NCBI RefSeq assembly: GCF_005116575.1
Contig: NZ_SWCN01000007.1
Span: 124,001-188,000, forward strand
Source: Desulforhopalus sp. IMCC35007
GTDB taxonomy: Bacteria; Desulfobacterota; Desulfobulbia; Desulfobulbales; Desulfocapsaceae
Reading direction: 5' to 3'
Length of the DNA: 64,000 bases
In this document: in pieces, positions 43,973 to 52,310 of the stretch
Position numbering within the stretch: the first letter of the stretch is position 1
How the letters are laid out: the number at the start of each line of letters is the position of its first letter
Translations under genes and position numbers: made by a program
Notes under the pieces: model-generated
Seen by the model: the letters and a program-made list of their open reading frames with translations, nothing else
Database searches by the model: none
Told to the model about the DNA's origin: nothing

Positions 43973-45799
43973 ATGACCACTGAACTGCTTATCGTCACAA
44001 TAACACTTTCTTTAGCGGTGATTTTTTTTGTTACCAACTGGCTGCGGAGTGATCTTGTCGCCATGATAGTGGTTCTGATTTTTATGGTATCCGGCGTGCT
44101 TACCATCGAACAATCTCTTGCCGGCTTCTCAGATCCAGTGGTCATTATTATTGTCTCCATGTTCATAGTCAGTGAAGCCATTGTCCATACAGGCATTGCC
44201 CAGCGTCTCGGTGATTTTATTATTCGTCGAGGTGGAAACAATGAATTGTTTCTGATGATCCTCATCATGTTGATCGTCAGCCTGACCGGTTCCTTTATGA
44301 GTTCGACGGCGACTGCCGCCATTTTTATTCCAGTTGTCATAGCTGTTGCGATTAAGGCAAATCTCAACCGGAAGAGGCTCCTCATGCCACTCTCAGTCGG
44401 TGCCCTGATCAGTGGAATGATGACCTTAGTCGCAACCACGCCTAACCTGGTGATCAACAATGTTCTGAAAAACCACAACCTTGAGCCGCTCTCTTTTTTC
44501 AGCTTTACGCCATTTGGTGCCGCCACACTGATTGCGGGCATGGTGTTTATGGCCGTATTTGGAAGAAGAATGCTGGCACAGAAAACTATTGTCCCCAGCG
44601 GCATAAAAAAACGATCTGTGCTCGACCTGATTAGCGGATATGGCATGGAAGAACGTTTTTTCAGATTCCACATACCAAAAGATTCTCCATTAATTGACCG
44701 ATCTGTCGCCAGAATCCCCCTAACTACAAAATATAATCTCAAACTCATCGCCTTTGAAAAACTTCAGGATGGAGCCTTTGTGATAGAAAAGCCGCGTCCT
44801 GAAACCGTCTTCAATCCCGGTGATATCATCGTCTTGATTGGCGAACCGAAGGATGCCCTTCGTTTTTCTCATTATAGTGGACTGACACCCTTGTCGCCTG
44901 TTGTCAGAGAATCGAGGCAGAAGCAGTTTCTCCGGACGATCGGCCTTGCAGAAATCATGCTGACCCCCGACTCACCGCTGCTTGGCAAAAACCTCAAAGA
45001 ACTGCAGTTTCAAACCAGATATAATTGCCTGGTCGTGGGCATTCGCCGCCAGGGACAACCTCTCGTCAATGCTATCGAGCAAATGCCTCTCGTCTTTGGT
45101 GATGTATTGCTTATCAGCACTGATTGGCAGGATATTATTCGTTTACGTCAACATGTCGATGAATTCCTGGTCCTGACTTTACCGGAAGAACATCAACAGG
45201 CCATGTACGATTATCGCCGGGCACCGCTTCTGCTCGTTATTCTTGCTTTAATGGTGACTTCAATGACCACAGGCATACTACTGCCGGTGACCGCTGCCGC
45301 CCTCGCTGCAATGGCTCTGATTCTCTCCCGTTGTGTCAACCTCGATACAATCTACCGAGTTATCAATTGGCAGGCAGTATTTCTCATTGCTGGGTTGCTG
45401 CCGATAGCCTCTGCACTGGATAAAACCGGAGCATCCCTGACGATTGCCCATACCCTGGTTACTGCTCTCAGCGAAGCCGGACCAGTACTGATGCTTGTCG
45501 TTGTATTTTTAGTTGCGTCAACACTATCACTCTTTCTTTCCAATACCGCGACAGCAGTACTGCTCGCCCCTATTGTCGTGGAGGCAGCGGCGCAGCTCCA
45601 TGTCTCTCCCCAAGCCTTTGCCATGACTCTGGCAATTGCCTGTTCAGCAGCCTTTGCCACCCCGGTTGCATCACCGGTGAATATTCTCGTACAAGAACCC
45701 GGAGGCTACAGTTTTATGGATTTTATCCGAGTTGGTATTCCCCTCCAGTTGCTGTCACTGGCAATTACAGTTTTCCTAGTATCATGGCTTTACCTATAA
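43973..45799 (+). CDS. SLC13/DASS-type anion transporter with two TrkA-C domains
   Basis: The 608-residue membrane protein has an N-terminal block of helices (1-200), a central cytoplasmic part (about 205-400) and a C-terminal block (about 410-608). The transporter halves carry paired hairpin motifs SSTATAAIFIPVVIAVA and LSNTATAVLLAPIVVEAA, the SNT-type signatures of divalent anion/sodium symporters, with FATPVASPVNILV near the end. The middle holds two TrkA-C (RCK-C) regions (GDIIVLIGEPKDALRFS; FGDVLLISTDWQDIIRLR). Such proteins carry sulfate, dicarboxylates or related anions; sulfate is attractive in a sulfate reducer but unproven. It stands alone, with a 400-base gap before proV. Confidence 0.9.
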   Translation: MTTELLIVTITLSLAVIFFVTNWLRSDLVAMIVVLIFMVSGVLTIEQSLAGFSDPVVIIIVSMFIVSEAIVHTGIAQRLGDFIIRRGGNNELFLMILIMLIVSLTGSFMSSTATAAIFIPVVIAVAIKANLNRKRLLMPLSVGALISGMMTLVATTPNLVINNVLKNHNLEPLSFFSFTPFGAATLIAGMVFMAVFGRRMLAQKTIVPSGIKKRSVLDLISGYGMEERFFRFHIPKDSPLIDRSVARIPLTTKYNLKLIAFEKLQDGAFVIEKPRPETVFNPGDIIVLIGEPKDALRFSHYSGLTPLSPVVRESRQKQFLRTIGLAEIMLTPDSPLLGKNLKELQFQTRYNCLVVGIRRQGQPLVNAIEQMPLVFGDVLLISTDWQDIIRLRQHVDEFLVLTLPEEHQQAMYDYRRAPLLLVILALMVTSMTTGILLPVTAAALAAMALILSRCVNLDTIYRVINWQAVFLIAGLLPIASALDKTGASLTIAHTLVTALSEAGPVLMLVVVFLVASTLSLFLSNTATAVLLAPIVVEAAAQLHVSPQAFAMTLAIACSAAFATPVASPVNILVQEPGGYSFMDFIRVGIPLQLLSLAITVFLVSWLYL

Positions 45800-46200
45800 T
45801 AAATGGAGGCAGTATTGGGGGCACCGTTCACTGTGGTTGTCATATCTTTCTGGGCCAACAGATCATCTGTAGCTGCTGATTGATGTTGAACCGTCTCTTA
45901 AAACGGTTCAATGTATCAATGGGGGCAAAAGCGGATGTCCAAAACGTAGAGGTAAAAAGCCTGCAACTCAAGGAGATTGAGATATGGCTCTCTACTGTTG
46001 CAATAAGAAAGCGAGAATCGGACCACTACAATAGTTTCTTCAAATACTATATCTCGGCATATTGTATTGCATAAAACTTTATTGTGATATATGGTATTGC
46101 GCAATACAATAAACTCCCGCATTTATAATGCCATATTAACTCACCTGAAGTACTTCCCCTGAACTACTCTCTTGAAAAAATATAATACCAGGACGTTACC
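45800..46200. other. 401-base region upstream of proV
   Basis: A short frame at 45880-46074 (64 codons) has no ribosome site and is probably spurious. The part next to proV is AT-rich and holds the palindrome at 46094-46107, so this should be the osmoregulated promoter region of proVWX. Confidence 0.5.
46062..46109. promoter_or_regulatory. Palindromic operator candidate before proVWX
   Basis: A perfect 14-base palindrome GTATTGCGCAATAC lies at 46094-46107. A further half-site TTGTATTGC lies at 46062-46070, facing GCAATACAA at 46101-46109. The site is about 95-140 bases upstream of the proV ATG, a normal operator position. The binding factor is unknown; the MarR regulator encoded after proX is one candidate. 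Confidence 0.65.
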
Positions 46201-47418
46201 ATGCCCAAAATTGTTATAAAGAATTTGTATAAAATATTCGGTCAATCACCAAGTAAGGCTATGTCTCTTCTTAAAGCAGGAAAATCAAAAGAGGAGATCT
46301 ATGAGACAACCGGCATGACAGTCGGCGTGCAAGACGCCAGCTTTGAAGTTGAAAAAGGTGAGATTTTTGTCGTCATGGGTCTTTCAGGTTCGGGAAAGTC
46401 AACACTTGTCCGTATGCTTAACAGATTGATTGAGCCGACAAGCGGTGAAGTTCTGGTGGACGGAGAAGATGTTCTAAAAATGAACAAGCAACAGCTTGTG
46501 AAGTTTCGCAGAAGCAAGACAAGTATGGTTTTTCAATCTTTTGCTCTCATGCCGCATCTCAACGTCATCGACAATGTGGCGTTTGGCCTCGAACTGGACG
46601 GCATTGACGAGGAGACTAGGCGGTCACGTGCTCTGGATGCACTCAAACAGGTAGGTCTTGAAGGTTGGGAAGAGGCAAAGCCGGACGCGCTGAGCGGCGG
46701 CATGCAACAGCGTGTCGGTCTTGCCCGCGGGCTGGCGGTAGACCCGGACATCTTACTCATGGACGAGGCATTTTCCGCTCTTGATCCCCTTATCAGAACA
46801 GAGATGCAGGACGAACTGCTGAAACTGCAGGACCAACACGAACGCACCATTGTTTTTATCTCCCATGATCTGGATGAAGCACTGCGTATTGGAGACCGAA
46901 TCGCAATAATGGAAGGAGGCCGCGTTGTTCAGGTAGGCACCCCCGAAGACATTCTTCAAAATCCTGCTGACGATTATGTTCGGGCTTTCTTCCGCGGCGT
47001 CGATCCCACCGGTGTTATATCTGCCGGTGATATTGTTCGAGACAACCAGCCTACAGTCATCTGGCATACAGCTCAGGGTAGCCCCAGGGGTACTCTGGAG
47101 ATGCTCAACAACAGGGATCGGGAATATGCCTATGTTCTTGACTCGAGCCATCGCTTCTGTGGAATGGTTTCAATAGATTCGCTTCGAGACCTGCTTGATC
47201 AGGAGAATGGTACAAAAAGAAAAATTGAAGAGGCCTTTATACGAGATGCTCTGGCGGTAACAGAGACAGAATGCCTCCAGGACATCCTGCCCCAGGTGGC
47301 ATCTCATAAATGGCCAATTCCTGTGATTAACGAAGAGGGCATATTCAAGGGTGTTGTTTCGAAAAATCGTTTCTTGAAAACACTCTATCGGGCCGAGACA
47401 GAAAGCAGTCCACTATAA
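46201..47418 (+). CDS. proV: Glycine betaine/proline ABC importer ATPase (ProV)
   Basis: This 405-residue ATPase powers uptake of osmoprotectants. It has the ProV N-terminal arm (KIFGQSPSKAMSLLKAGKSKEEI), Walker A GLSGSGKST at 60-68 and the signature LSGGMQQRVGLARGLA near 165. Walker B is DILLMDEAFSALDP near 184 and the switch His is in FISHDLDEAL. Two CBS domains (about 280-400) end the protein and in relatives sense ionic strength. It is the first gene of proVWX, followed 92 bases later by proW. AGGACG lies before the ATG. Confidence 0.96.
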   Translation: MPKIVIKNLYKIFGQSPSKAMSLLKAGKSKEEIYETTGMTVGVQDASFEVEKGEIFVVMGLSGSGKSTLVRMLNRLIEPTSGEVLVDGEDVLKMNKQQLVKFRRSKTSMVFQSFALMPHLNVIDNVAFGLELDGIDEETRRSRALDALKQVGLEGWEEAKPDALSGGMQQRVGLARGLAVDPDILLMDEAFSALDPLIRTEMQDELLKLQDQHERTIVFISHDLDEALRIGDRIAIMEGGRVVQVGTPEDILQNPADDYVRAFFRGVDPTGVISAGDIVRDNQPTVIWHTAQGSPRGTLEMLNNRDREYAYVLDSSHRFCGMVSIDSLRDLLDQENGTKRKIEEAFIRDALAVTETECLQDILPQVASHKWPIPVINEEGIFKGVVSKNRFLKTLYRAETESSPL

Positions 47419-47510
47419 TTTCAAATCAGGCGTTTCTCATAGAAATTAGGTATTCATCGAACATCTTATGATTTTTATTACATATTTTAGTATAGGAGTA
47501 AGGAAATACA

Positions 47511-48509
47511 ATGGCAGATAATCCATGGTCCAACGGTACGACACCGTCAGAAGAAACAGCACAAACTACAACAAATGCCTGGAACCAGGGGACAGAGGCT
47601 GTGGAATCAAACACAGACTGGCTAGATCAGGCGGGGGCGATTACACCAGATGATGCATTTAGTTGGATTCACCCTTTTAGCGATGCGGTCTTACCTCTTG
47701 ATTCCTGGGTTAATAATGGTTTGAGCTGGGTTGTCGACAATTTTAGACCAGTGTTTCAGATGATCAGGGTACCTGTCGACACCTGCCTGACTGCAGTCGA
47801 TTCTCTGTTAACCTCGGCACCTGACGTACTGATTATCTTGATAATGGTCGGGCTTGCCTATCGTTTATCAGGTCGTTCACTGGCAATAGGTACATGTCTG
47901 TCGCTGATTGTCATTGGCTTAATCGGCGCCTGGTACCAAGCCATGGTCACGCTCGCACTTGTCCTTACCTCTGTACTGTTTTGTATAATCATTGGACTTC
48001 CGCTTGGAATATGGATTTCACAGAATGAAAGTGCATTAAAGATCACACGTCCAGTACTGGATGCAATGCAAACGACCCCAGCATTTGTCTATCTTGTTCC
48101 TATCGTTATGTTACTAGGAATCGGCAATGTGCCGGGAGTAGTCGTAACGATTATTTTTGCATTACCTCCTCTTATTCGTCTTACCAATCTGGGAATACGA
48201 CAGGTACCTGAAGATCTTATCGAAGCCGGTCAGGCTTTTGGAGCCAGTCCAAGCCAATTATTATTTAAAATCAAACTTCCTTTGGCTATGCCGACAATTA
48301 TGGCTGGCATTAATCAGACACTCATGCTGGCATTATCAATGGTTGTCATTGCCTCAATGATTGCAGTAGGAGGCCTTGGGCAGATGGTTCTTCGTGGAAT
48401 AGGTCGTTTGGATATGGGACTTGCGGCTATCGGAGGATTGGGAATCGTCCTCCTCGCCATTGTCCTTGACAGATTGACCCAAACAGTCGGAACCGATAAA
48501 AAAGGGTAA
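47511..48509 (+). CDS. proW: Glycine betaine ABC importer permease (ProW)
   Basis: The 332-residue permease has a long hydrophilic N-terminal region (1-95; a W- and T-rich start [20 protein letters not shown], then [27 protein letters not shown]), as in ProW and unlike shorter OpuAB forms. About six membrane helices follow. The EAA coupling loop reads [28 protein letters not shown], the contact site for ProV. The end [22 protein letters not shown] is typical. It acts in the inner membrane with ProV and the periplasmic ProX. Confidence 0.96.
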   Translation: MADNPWSNGTTPSEETAQTTTNAWNQGTEAVESNTDWLDQAGAITPDDAFSWIHPFSDAVLPLDSWVNNGLSWVVDNFRPVFQMIRVPVDTCLTAVDSLLTSAPDVLIILIMVGLAYRLSGRSLAIGTCLSLIVIGLIGAWYQAMVTLALVLTSVLFCIIIGLPLGIWISQNESALKITRPVLDAMQTTPAFVYLVPIVMLLGIGNVPGVVVTIIFALPPLIRLTNLGIRQVPEDLIEAGQAFGASPSQLLFKIKLPLAMPTIMAGINQTLMLALSMVVIASMIAVGGLGQMVLRGIGRLDMGLAAIGGLGIVLLAIVLDRLTQTVGTDKKG

Positions 48510-48533
48510 AGGCTATCCAGTTATAATTCATGT

Positions 48534-48565
48534 TGTAATGCAAAAGGCCCTAACGGCTCATTACA
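48534..48565 (+). other. Hairpin between proW and proX
   Basis: TGTAATG (48534-48540) and CATTACA (48559-48565) pair around an 18-base loop, with no T tract. Such intercistronic stems can protect the downstream binding-protein message, which is usually needed in excess; a weak terminator is the alternative. Confidence 0.5.
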
Positions 48566-48592
48566 TTAACTCAAAAAATGTAGGAGATTATT

Positions 48593-49597
48593 ATGAGATT
48601 TAAGCACAAACCACTGATTTTCTTATTTGTATCGTGTTTTTTCCTGACCTCTGCGGCATATGCAGCAGATACCCCAGGCAAAGGCATCAAGGTTCAACCA
48701 TTAAAAAGCTCAATTGCTGAAGAAACGTTTCAGACCATGCTGGTCATGAAGGCATTGGAAAAACTCGGTTATGAAGTTGAGCCCATAAAAGAAATCGAAT
48801 ACGCGGCCGGACATGTGGCCATAGCAAACGGCGACGCTACTTTTCTGGCAGATCATTGGGACCCCCTCCATGTTGACTTTTACAAAAACGCCGGAGGAGC
48901 CGATAAAATTTATCGAGAAGGCGAGTATTCCGGAGGGGCATTACAAGGCTACCTGATAGATAAGGCGACGTCAGATACGTACAAAATCACCCATATTAAC
49001 CAGCTTGCCGATCCTGAAATTGCTAAATTATTTGATGCCGATGGCGATGGAAAAGCAGATCTTGCCGGTTGTAATCCAGGATGGGGCTGTGAAAAAGTCA
49101 TCGAACATCAACTTGACGCATTTAAATTGCGCGATACCGTTACCCATAATCAGGGGACCTATTCTGCAATTATGGCTGACACTATTGCACGCTACAAGCA
49201 AGGGAAATCAGTCCTTTATTACACCTGGACACCATATTGGATCAGCGGTGTTATGGTGCCAGGCAAGGACACTGTCTGGCTTCAGGTTCCATTTTCGTCT
49301 CTTCCTGGTGATCGAAAGGATGTCGACACGAGCCTTCCCGACGGCAGCAATTACGGATTTCAGGCCAATACCCAGCGTATCATTGCCAACAAAGAGTTCA
49401 CTGATGCAAACCCAGGGGCAGCAAAGCTCTTCAGTATCATGAAACTATCCAACAATGATATTTCGTCTCAAAATCTTCGCATGAGGGATGGAGAAAAATC
49501 TGAAAAAGATATTGAGAGGCATGTTGACAGCTGGATAAAAGCGCACCAAAGTACTTTTGATGGCTGGCTGACCGAAGCCAGAAACGCGGCTCAATAA
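48593..49597 (+). CDS. proX: Periplasmic glycine betaine-binding protein (ProX)
   Basis: The 334-residue protein has a signal peptide (1-24, ending in AYA before ADTPG). It contains the ProX ligand-site regions: [19 protein letters not shown], then [19 protein letters not shown] and [12 protein letters not shown], whose tryptophans form the aromatic box around the trimethylammonium group in E. coli Pro[14 protein letters not shown] resembles the calcium-like loop of the family. It captures glycine betaine or proline betaine and hands it to ProW/ProV. A strong terminator follows 15 bases after the stop. Confidence 0.95.
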   Translation: MRFKHKPLIFLFVSCFFLTSAAYAADTPGKGIKVQPLKSSIAEETFQTMLVMKALEKLGYEVEPIKEIEYAAGHVAIANGDATFLADHWDPLHVDFYKNAGGADKIYREGEYSGGALQGYLIDKATSDTYKITHINQLADPEIAKLFDADGDGKADLAGCNPGWGCEKVIEHQLDAFKLRDTVTHNQGTYSAIMADTIARYKQGKSVLYYTWTPYWISGVMVPGKDTVWLQVPFSSLPGDRKDVDTSLPDGSNYGFQANTQRIIANKEFTDANPGAAKLFSIMKLSNNDISSQNLRMRDGEKSEKDIERHVDSWIKAHQSTFDGWLTEARNAAQ

Positions 49598-49611
49598 TAG
49601 GGCGGTATTAT

Positions 49612-49654
49612 AGGGCAATCGTTGTGGCAAGCCGCCCCCGGTTGCCCTTTTTTT
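49612..49654 (+). terminator. Rho-independent terminator of proVWX
   Basis: AGGGCAATCG (49612-49621) pairs with CGGTTGCCCT (49639-49648) over ten positions including one G-T, and seven Ts follow. It closes the proVWX operon. Confidence 0.92.
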
Positions 49655-49734
49655 AAAAAAAAAAGAGTGTTTATCGTAGAAAAGCCAAGTAAATAAGCTC
49701 TGTTTGATATTTTTTGATTAGAATAGAGGATATA

Positions 49735-50208
49735 ATGAGAGCACGAAGCATCCAGGAAAAGACCATTACAAAGCAATGGCGCATAGTTTTCAAAGCTGTA
49801 CAAGCTCACTCCAGGAGTGTCGAGAGAGCGTGTGGGTTGAGCAGTGCGCAACTATGGATGCTGCATGAAGTCTCCATGTCTTACGGTATTAAGGTCTCGG
49901 AACTGGCAACAACACTCTCCATTCATCGGTCAACCTGTTCTAATATGCTCGATAAGCTTGAAAAGAAACAGTTAATATACCGTGATAGAAGCAAGTCGGA
50001 TCAACGATCTGTGCACATTTATATTGCGGAACAGGGCAAAGAGTTGCTCGCCCATGCCCCTTCTCCTCATCAGGGGCAGTTAAGCAGCACACTGAAAAAA
50101 CTTACAGATGAGCAACTGACCAACCTCGAATCGAGCCTGCAGGTATTTATCGAGGCCCTTGATTTTGACAATGTGACAACGTGTATGATCCCAATACCTG
50201 AAGTATAA
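49735..50208 (+). CDS. MarR-family transcriptional regulator
   Basis: I use the ATG at 49735 (MRARSI), with AGAGGA before it; a TTG seven codons earlier is an alternative. The 157-residue protein has the MarR winged helix: LSSAQLWMLHEVSMSYGIKVSELATTLSIHRSTCSNMLDKLEKK (recognition helix near 70) and the wing IYRDRSKSDQRSVHIYIAEQG. Dimerisation helices flank it. Such proteins repress neighbouring genes and release DNA on binding small ligands. It follows proVWX behind a terminator, so it is a separate unit that may control it; the palindrome upstream of proV is a possible site. Confidence 0.9.
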   Translation: MRARSIQEKTITKQWRIVFKAVQAHSRSVERACGLSSAQLWMLHEVSMSYGIKVSELATTLSIHRSTCSNMLDKLEKKQLIYRDRSKSDQRSVHIYIAEQGKELLAHAPSPHQGQLSSTLKKLTDEQLTNLESSLQVFIEALDFDNVTTCMIPIPEV

Positions 50209-50347
50209 TCTGATTTTTTCATAAACATCAGCGGAGTTTTCTAATACTCCGGGTTGACTCTGGCATTCAATCAGCTCCAAATCCTACAGATCCGGACATT
50301 CTTTATATCAGACCTCCGGGATACACAGTTTCTATACAGCCACCTTT

Positions 50348-50519
50348 TTATTTTTTCCCACCCTCTCCGAGCTCATCAAGATGGGCACTTGGCTGCTTAC
50401 CAGAAAACAGTGCGTTTTTCGTTTCAAAAGCAATACCCTTTGGGTCAATAGATTTTTCCGCAGGTGCAGCCTTACAAGCCTTCTCATGGAAGAAAGCCGG
50501 GCTCGGAAAAATTTATCAT
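50348..50519 (-). pseudogene. Small gene with a one-base frameshift after the hybrid kinase
   Basis: On the minus strand an ATG at 50519 has GGAG six bases upstream but stops after 11 codons. The frame shifted by one base continues without stop to a TAA at 50348. It reads like protein (EKSIDPKGIAFETKNALFSG, then KQPSAHLDELGEGGKK). Removing one base from the run of five Ts after the third codon joins the two into a 56-residue protein starting MINFPSPAFFHEKACKAAP. The gene follows the hybrid kinase stop closely, as if in the same operon. I recognise no family. Sequencing error or a true mutation are equally possible. Confidence 0.5.
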
Positions 50520-50536
50520 CCTAATCTCCTGCTCTT

Positions 50537-52288
50537 TTAACTATGGAGAACCTTACGGACCTTATCTCCCAATTCATTTTTCGAGAAGGGTTTCTGTAAA
50601 AAGTGGATGCTTGAATCAATTTTTCCTTGTTGAGAGATAATGTTCGACGAGTATCCGGACATATATAGGGTTTTCAGTTGTGGAGAAAAAGACAAAATGT
50701 TTGCTGCCAGATCCTTTCCATTCATTTCTGGCATGATCAAATCGGTTATGAGCAGGTCAATTGTTCCACGATATTTATTTGCTAAACGAACAGCCTCGCT
50801 CGGCCTGTCCGCAGCGAGAATTTGGTAGCCAAATTGTTGCAGCATCCTCTTCATCATTTCGAGTATATTCTGCTCGTCTTCCACCACTAAAATAGTTTCA
50901 GTGCCATGCTGTGCCGGCTCAATCAGCTTTTCCTTCTCTGGCTCAATGCTTTTTTCTTTGTAACGCGGAAGATGGATGGTAAAAGTGGTTCCGACACCAG
51001 GGTCACTCTCGACATAAATATTGCCGTTGTTCTGCAGAATCGCCCCATACACGGTGGCCAGACCAAGGCCTGTACCTTCGTGAACACTTTTTGTCGTAAA
51101 AAATGGTTCAAAAATTTTTCCGAGAATACCGGTGCTCATACCACAACCGTCATCAGTTATAGAGAGTTCAACATATTCTCCGGGGTTGCTCCCGGGATGG
51201 GTGGTACAATACACCTCGTCTACGATGGTATTTCTTGATTTAATGGTAATCGATCCATTTCCTGCAATGGCGTCACGCGCATTCACACAGAGGTTGGTTA
51301 AAATCTGATCAAGTTGTGATGGGTCCATTTTCACCGGCCACAGATCAGTTTGAGGCAGCCAGGTAAAATTGATGTCTTCACCGATCAAGCGAACAAGCAT
51401 GTGAATCAGTCCCGTCACGGTTTCATTTACATCAAGTATTATCGGTACTATCGGCTGTTTAAGGGCAAAGGCAAGAAGCTGCCGGGTCAGAACGGCGGAG
51501 TGTTTAGCAGCATGTCGGATTTCCTCCAAGTCGGCGTACATAGGATCAAACCGATCGATTTGCTCCATGATGATGTCCACAAAACCTAGAATAATCGCCA
51601 ACTTGTTGTTGAAGTCGTGTGCCACACCACCTGCCAGCCTGCCAACCGATTCCATCTTCTGGGCCTGCTGGAACTGAGCCTCGATCTTGGCCTTTTCCTC
51701 TTCTATTTTTTTACGTTCGGTGATATCGCTCAATACAATTCGGCATCCCGGAGCACCAGCTTCATCCGAGGCCAGGTTGGCATTTAATCGAACCCAGCAG
51801 GGAATTCCGGGATGTTTGACCATCCTCAGTTCACAGACTTGTGGGGCTTCGGTTTCAAAGAGTCGTTTTTGATGCAGATAGTAAATATCCTGATCATCGC
51901 CCAGGATATAGCGAGTGATTGGCTGCCTGAGTAATGCTTTTTTGGTAACCCCCAAGAGAGTAGCAACCGAAAGATTCGCTTCCAGAATCACGCTGTCCTC
52001 GTTGAGAGTGCAATAGCCAACAGGAGCCAGATCATAAAGCTCAAAATAGCGAATCCGTGCTGCAGCAAGCTCCGCCTGAGCTCGCCTCAGCTCATCGTTT
52101 TGCATTTCAAGCTCTATCTGATGCACCTGCAATTCGTGAAGCTTTCGTTGTATCTCTTCAGCTGATATTTTATCTTGCTGTTCGGGTAATACGGCTTTTT
52201 GGTCGCGAAGAGTAGCTTCAGCTTTTTTACGCAAAAGAGCCCTGGCCTGCGCTGCATCCGGTTGGAGCTTTTTGTTATGATCCATCAT
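50537..52288 (-). CDS. Cytoplasmic PAS hybrid histidine kinase with receiver
   Basis: The 583-residue protein has no membrane segment. It begins with a coiled coil (RALLRKKAEATLRDQ to ELEMQNDELRRAQAELAAAR, residues 15-80). A PAS domain with a PAC end follows (about 82-200; LAPVGYCTL, IVLSDITERKKIEE). The kinase core has its His in GGVAHDFNNKLAIILGF near residue 225, the N box (LCVNARDAIAGNG), DDGCGMSTGIL and GTGLGLATV. The receiver (about 462-583) has LVVEDEQNIL, LLITDLIMPEMNGKD and LQKPFSKNEL. It lies 22 bases after the CheB-CheR fusion, so the two form an operon. The coiled-coil start is typical of kinases that join larger signalling assemblies. The kinase and receiver resemble the orphan hybrid kinase at 6.8-9.7 kb. 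Confidence 0.94.
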   Translation of the reverse strand: MMDHNKKLQPDAAQARALLRKKAEATLRDQKAVLPEQQDKISAEEIQRKLHELQVHQIELEMQNDELRRAQAELAAARIRYFELYDLAPVGYCTLNEDSVILEANLSVATLLGVTKKALLRQPITRYILGDDQDIYYLHQKRLFETEAPQVCELRMVKHPGIPCWVRLNANLASDEAGAPGCRIVLSDITERKKIEEEKAKIEAQFQQAQKMESVGRLAGGVAHDFNNKLAIILGFVDIIMEQIDRFDPMYADLEEIRHAAKHSAVLTRQLLAFALKQPIVPIILDVNETVTGLIHMLVRLIGEDINFTWLPQTDLWPVKMDPSQLDQILTNLCVNARDAIAGNGSITIKSRNTIVDEVYCTTHPGSNPGEYVELSITDDGCGMSTGILGKIFEPFFTTKSVHEGTGLGLATVYGAILQNNGNIYVESDPGVGTTFTIHLPRYKEKSIEPEKEKLIEPAQHGTETILVVEDEQNILEMMKRMLQQFGYQILAADRPSEAVRLANKYRGTIDLLITDLIMPEMNGKDLAANILSFSPQLKTLYMSGYSSNIISQQGKIDSSIHFLQKPFSKNELGDKVRKVLHS

Positions 52289-52310
52289 GGTCTAACCTTT
52301 TCGCTATATT

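Noticed and set aside
43948-44748. A 266-codon open frame on the minus strand
   Set aside because: It is exactly antisense to the membrane part of the SLC13-type gene, has a composition typical of shadow frames (rich in Thr, Arg, Ile) and no ribosome site.
45880-46074. A 64-codon plus-strand frame before proV
   Set aside because: No ribosome site and no recognisable sequence; it ends just before the palindromic control region.
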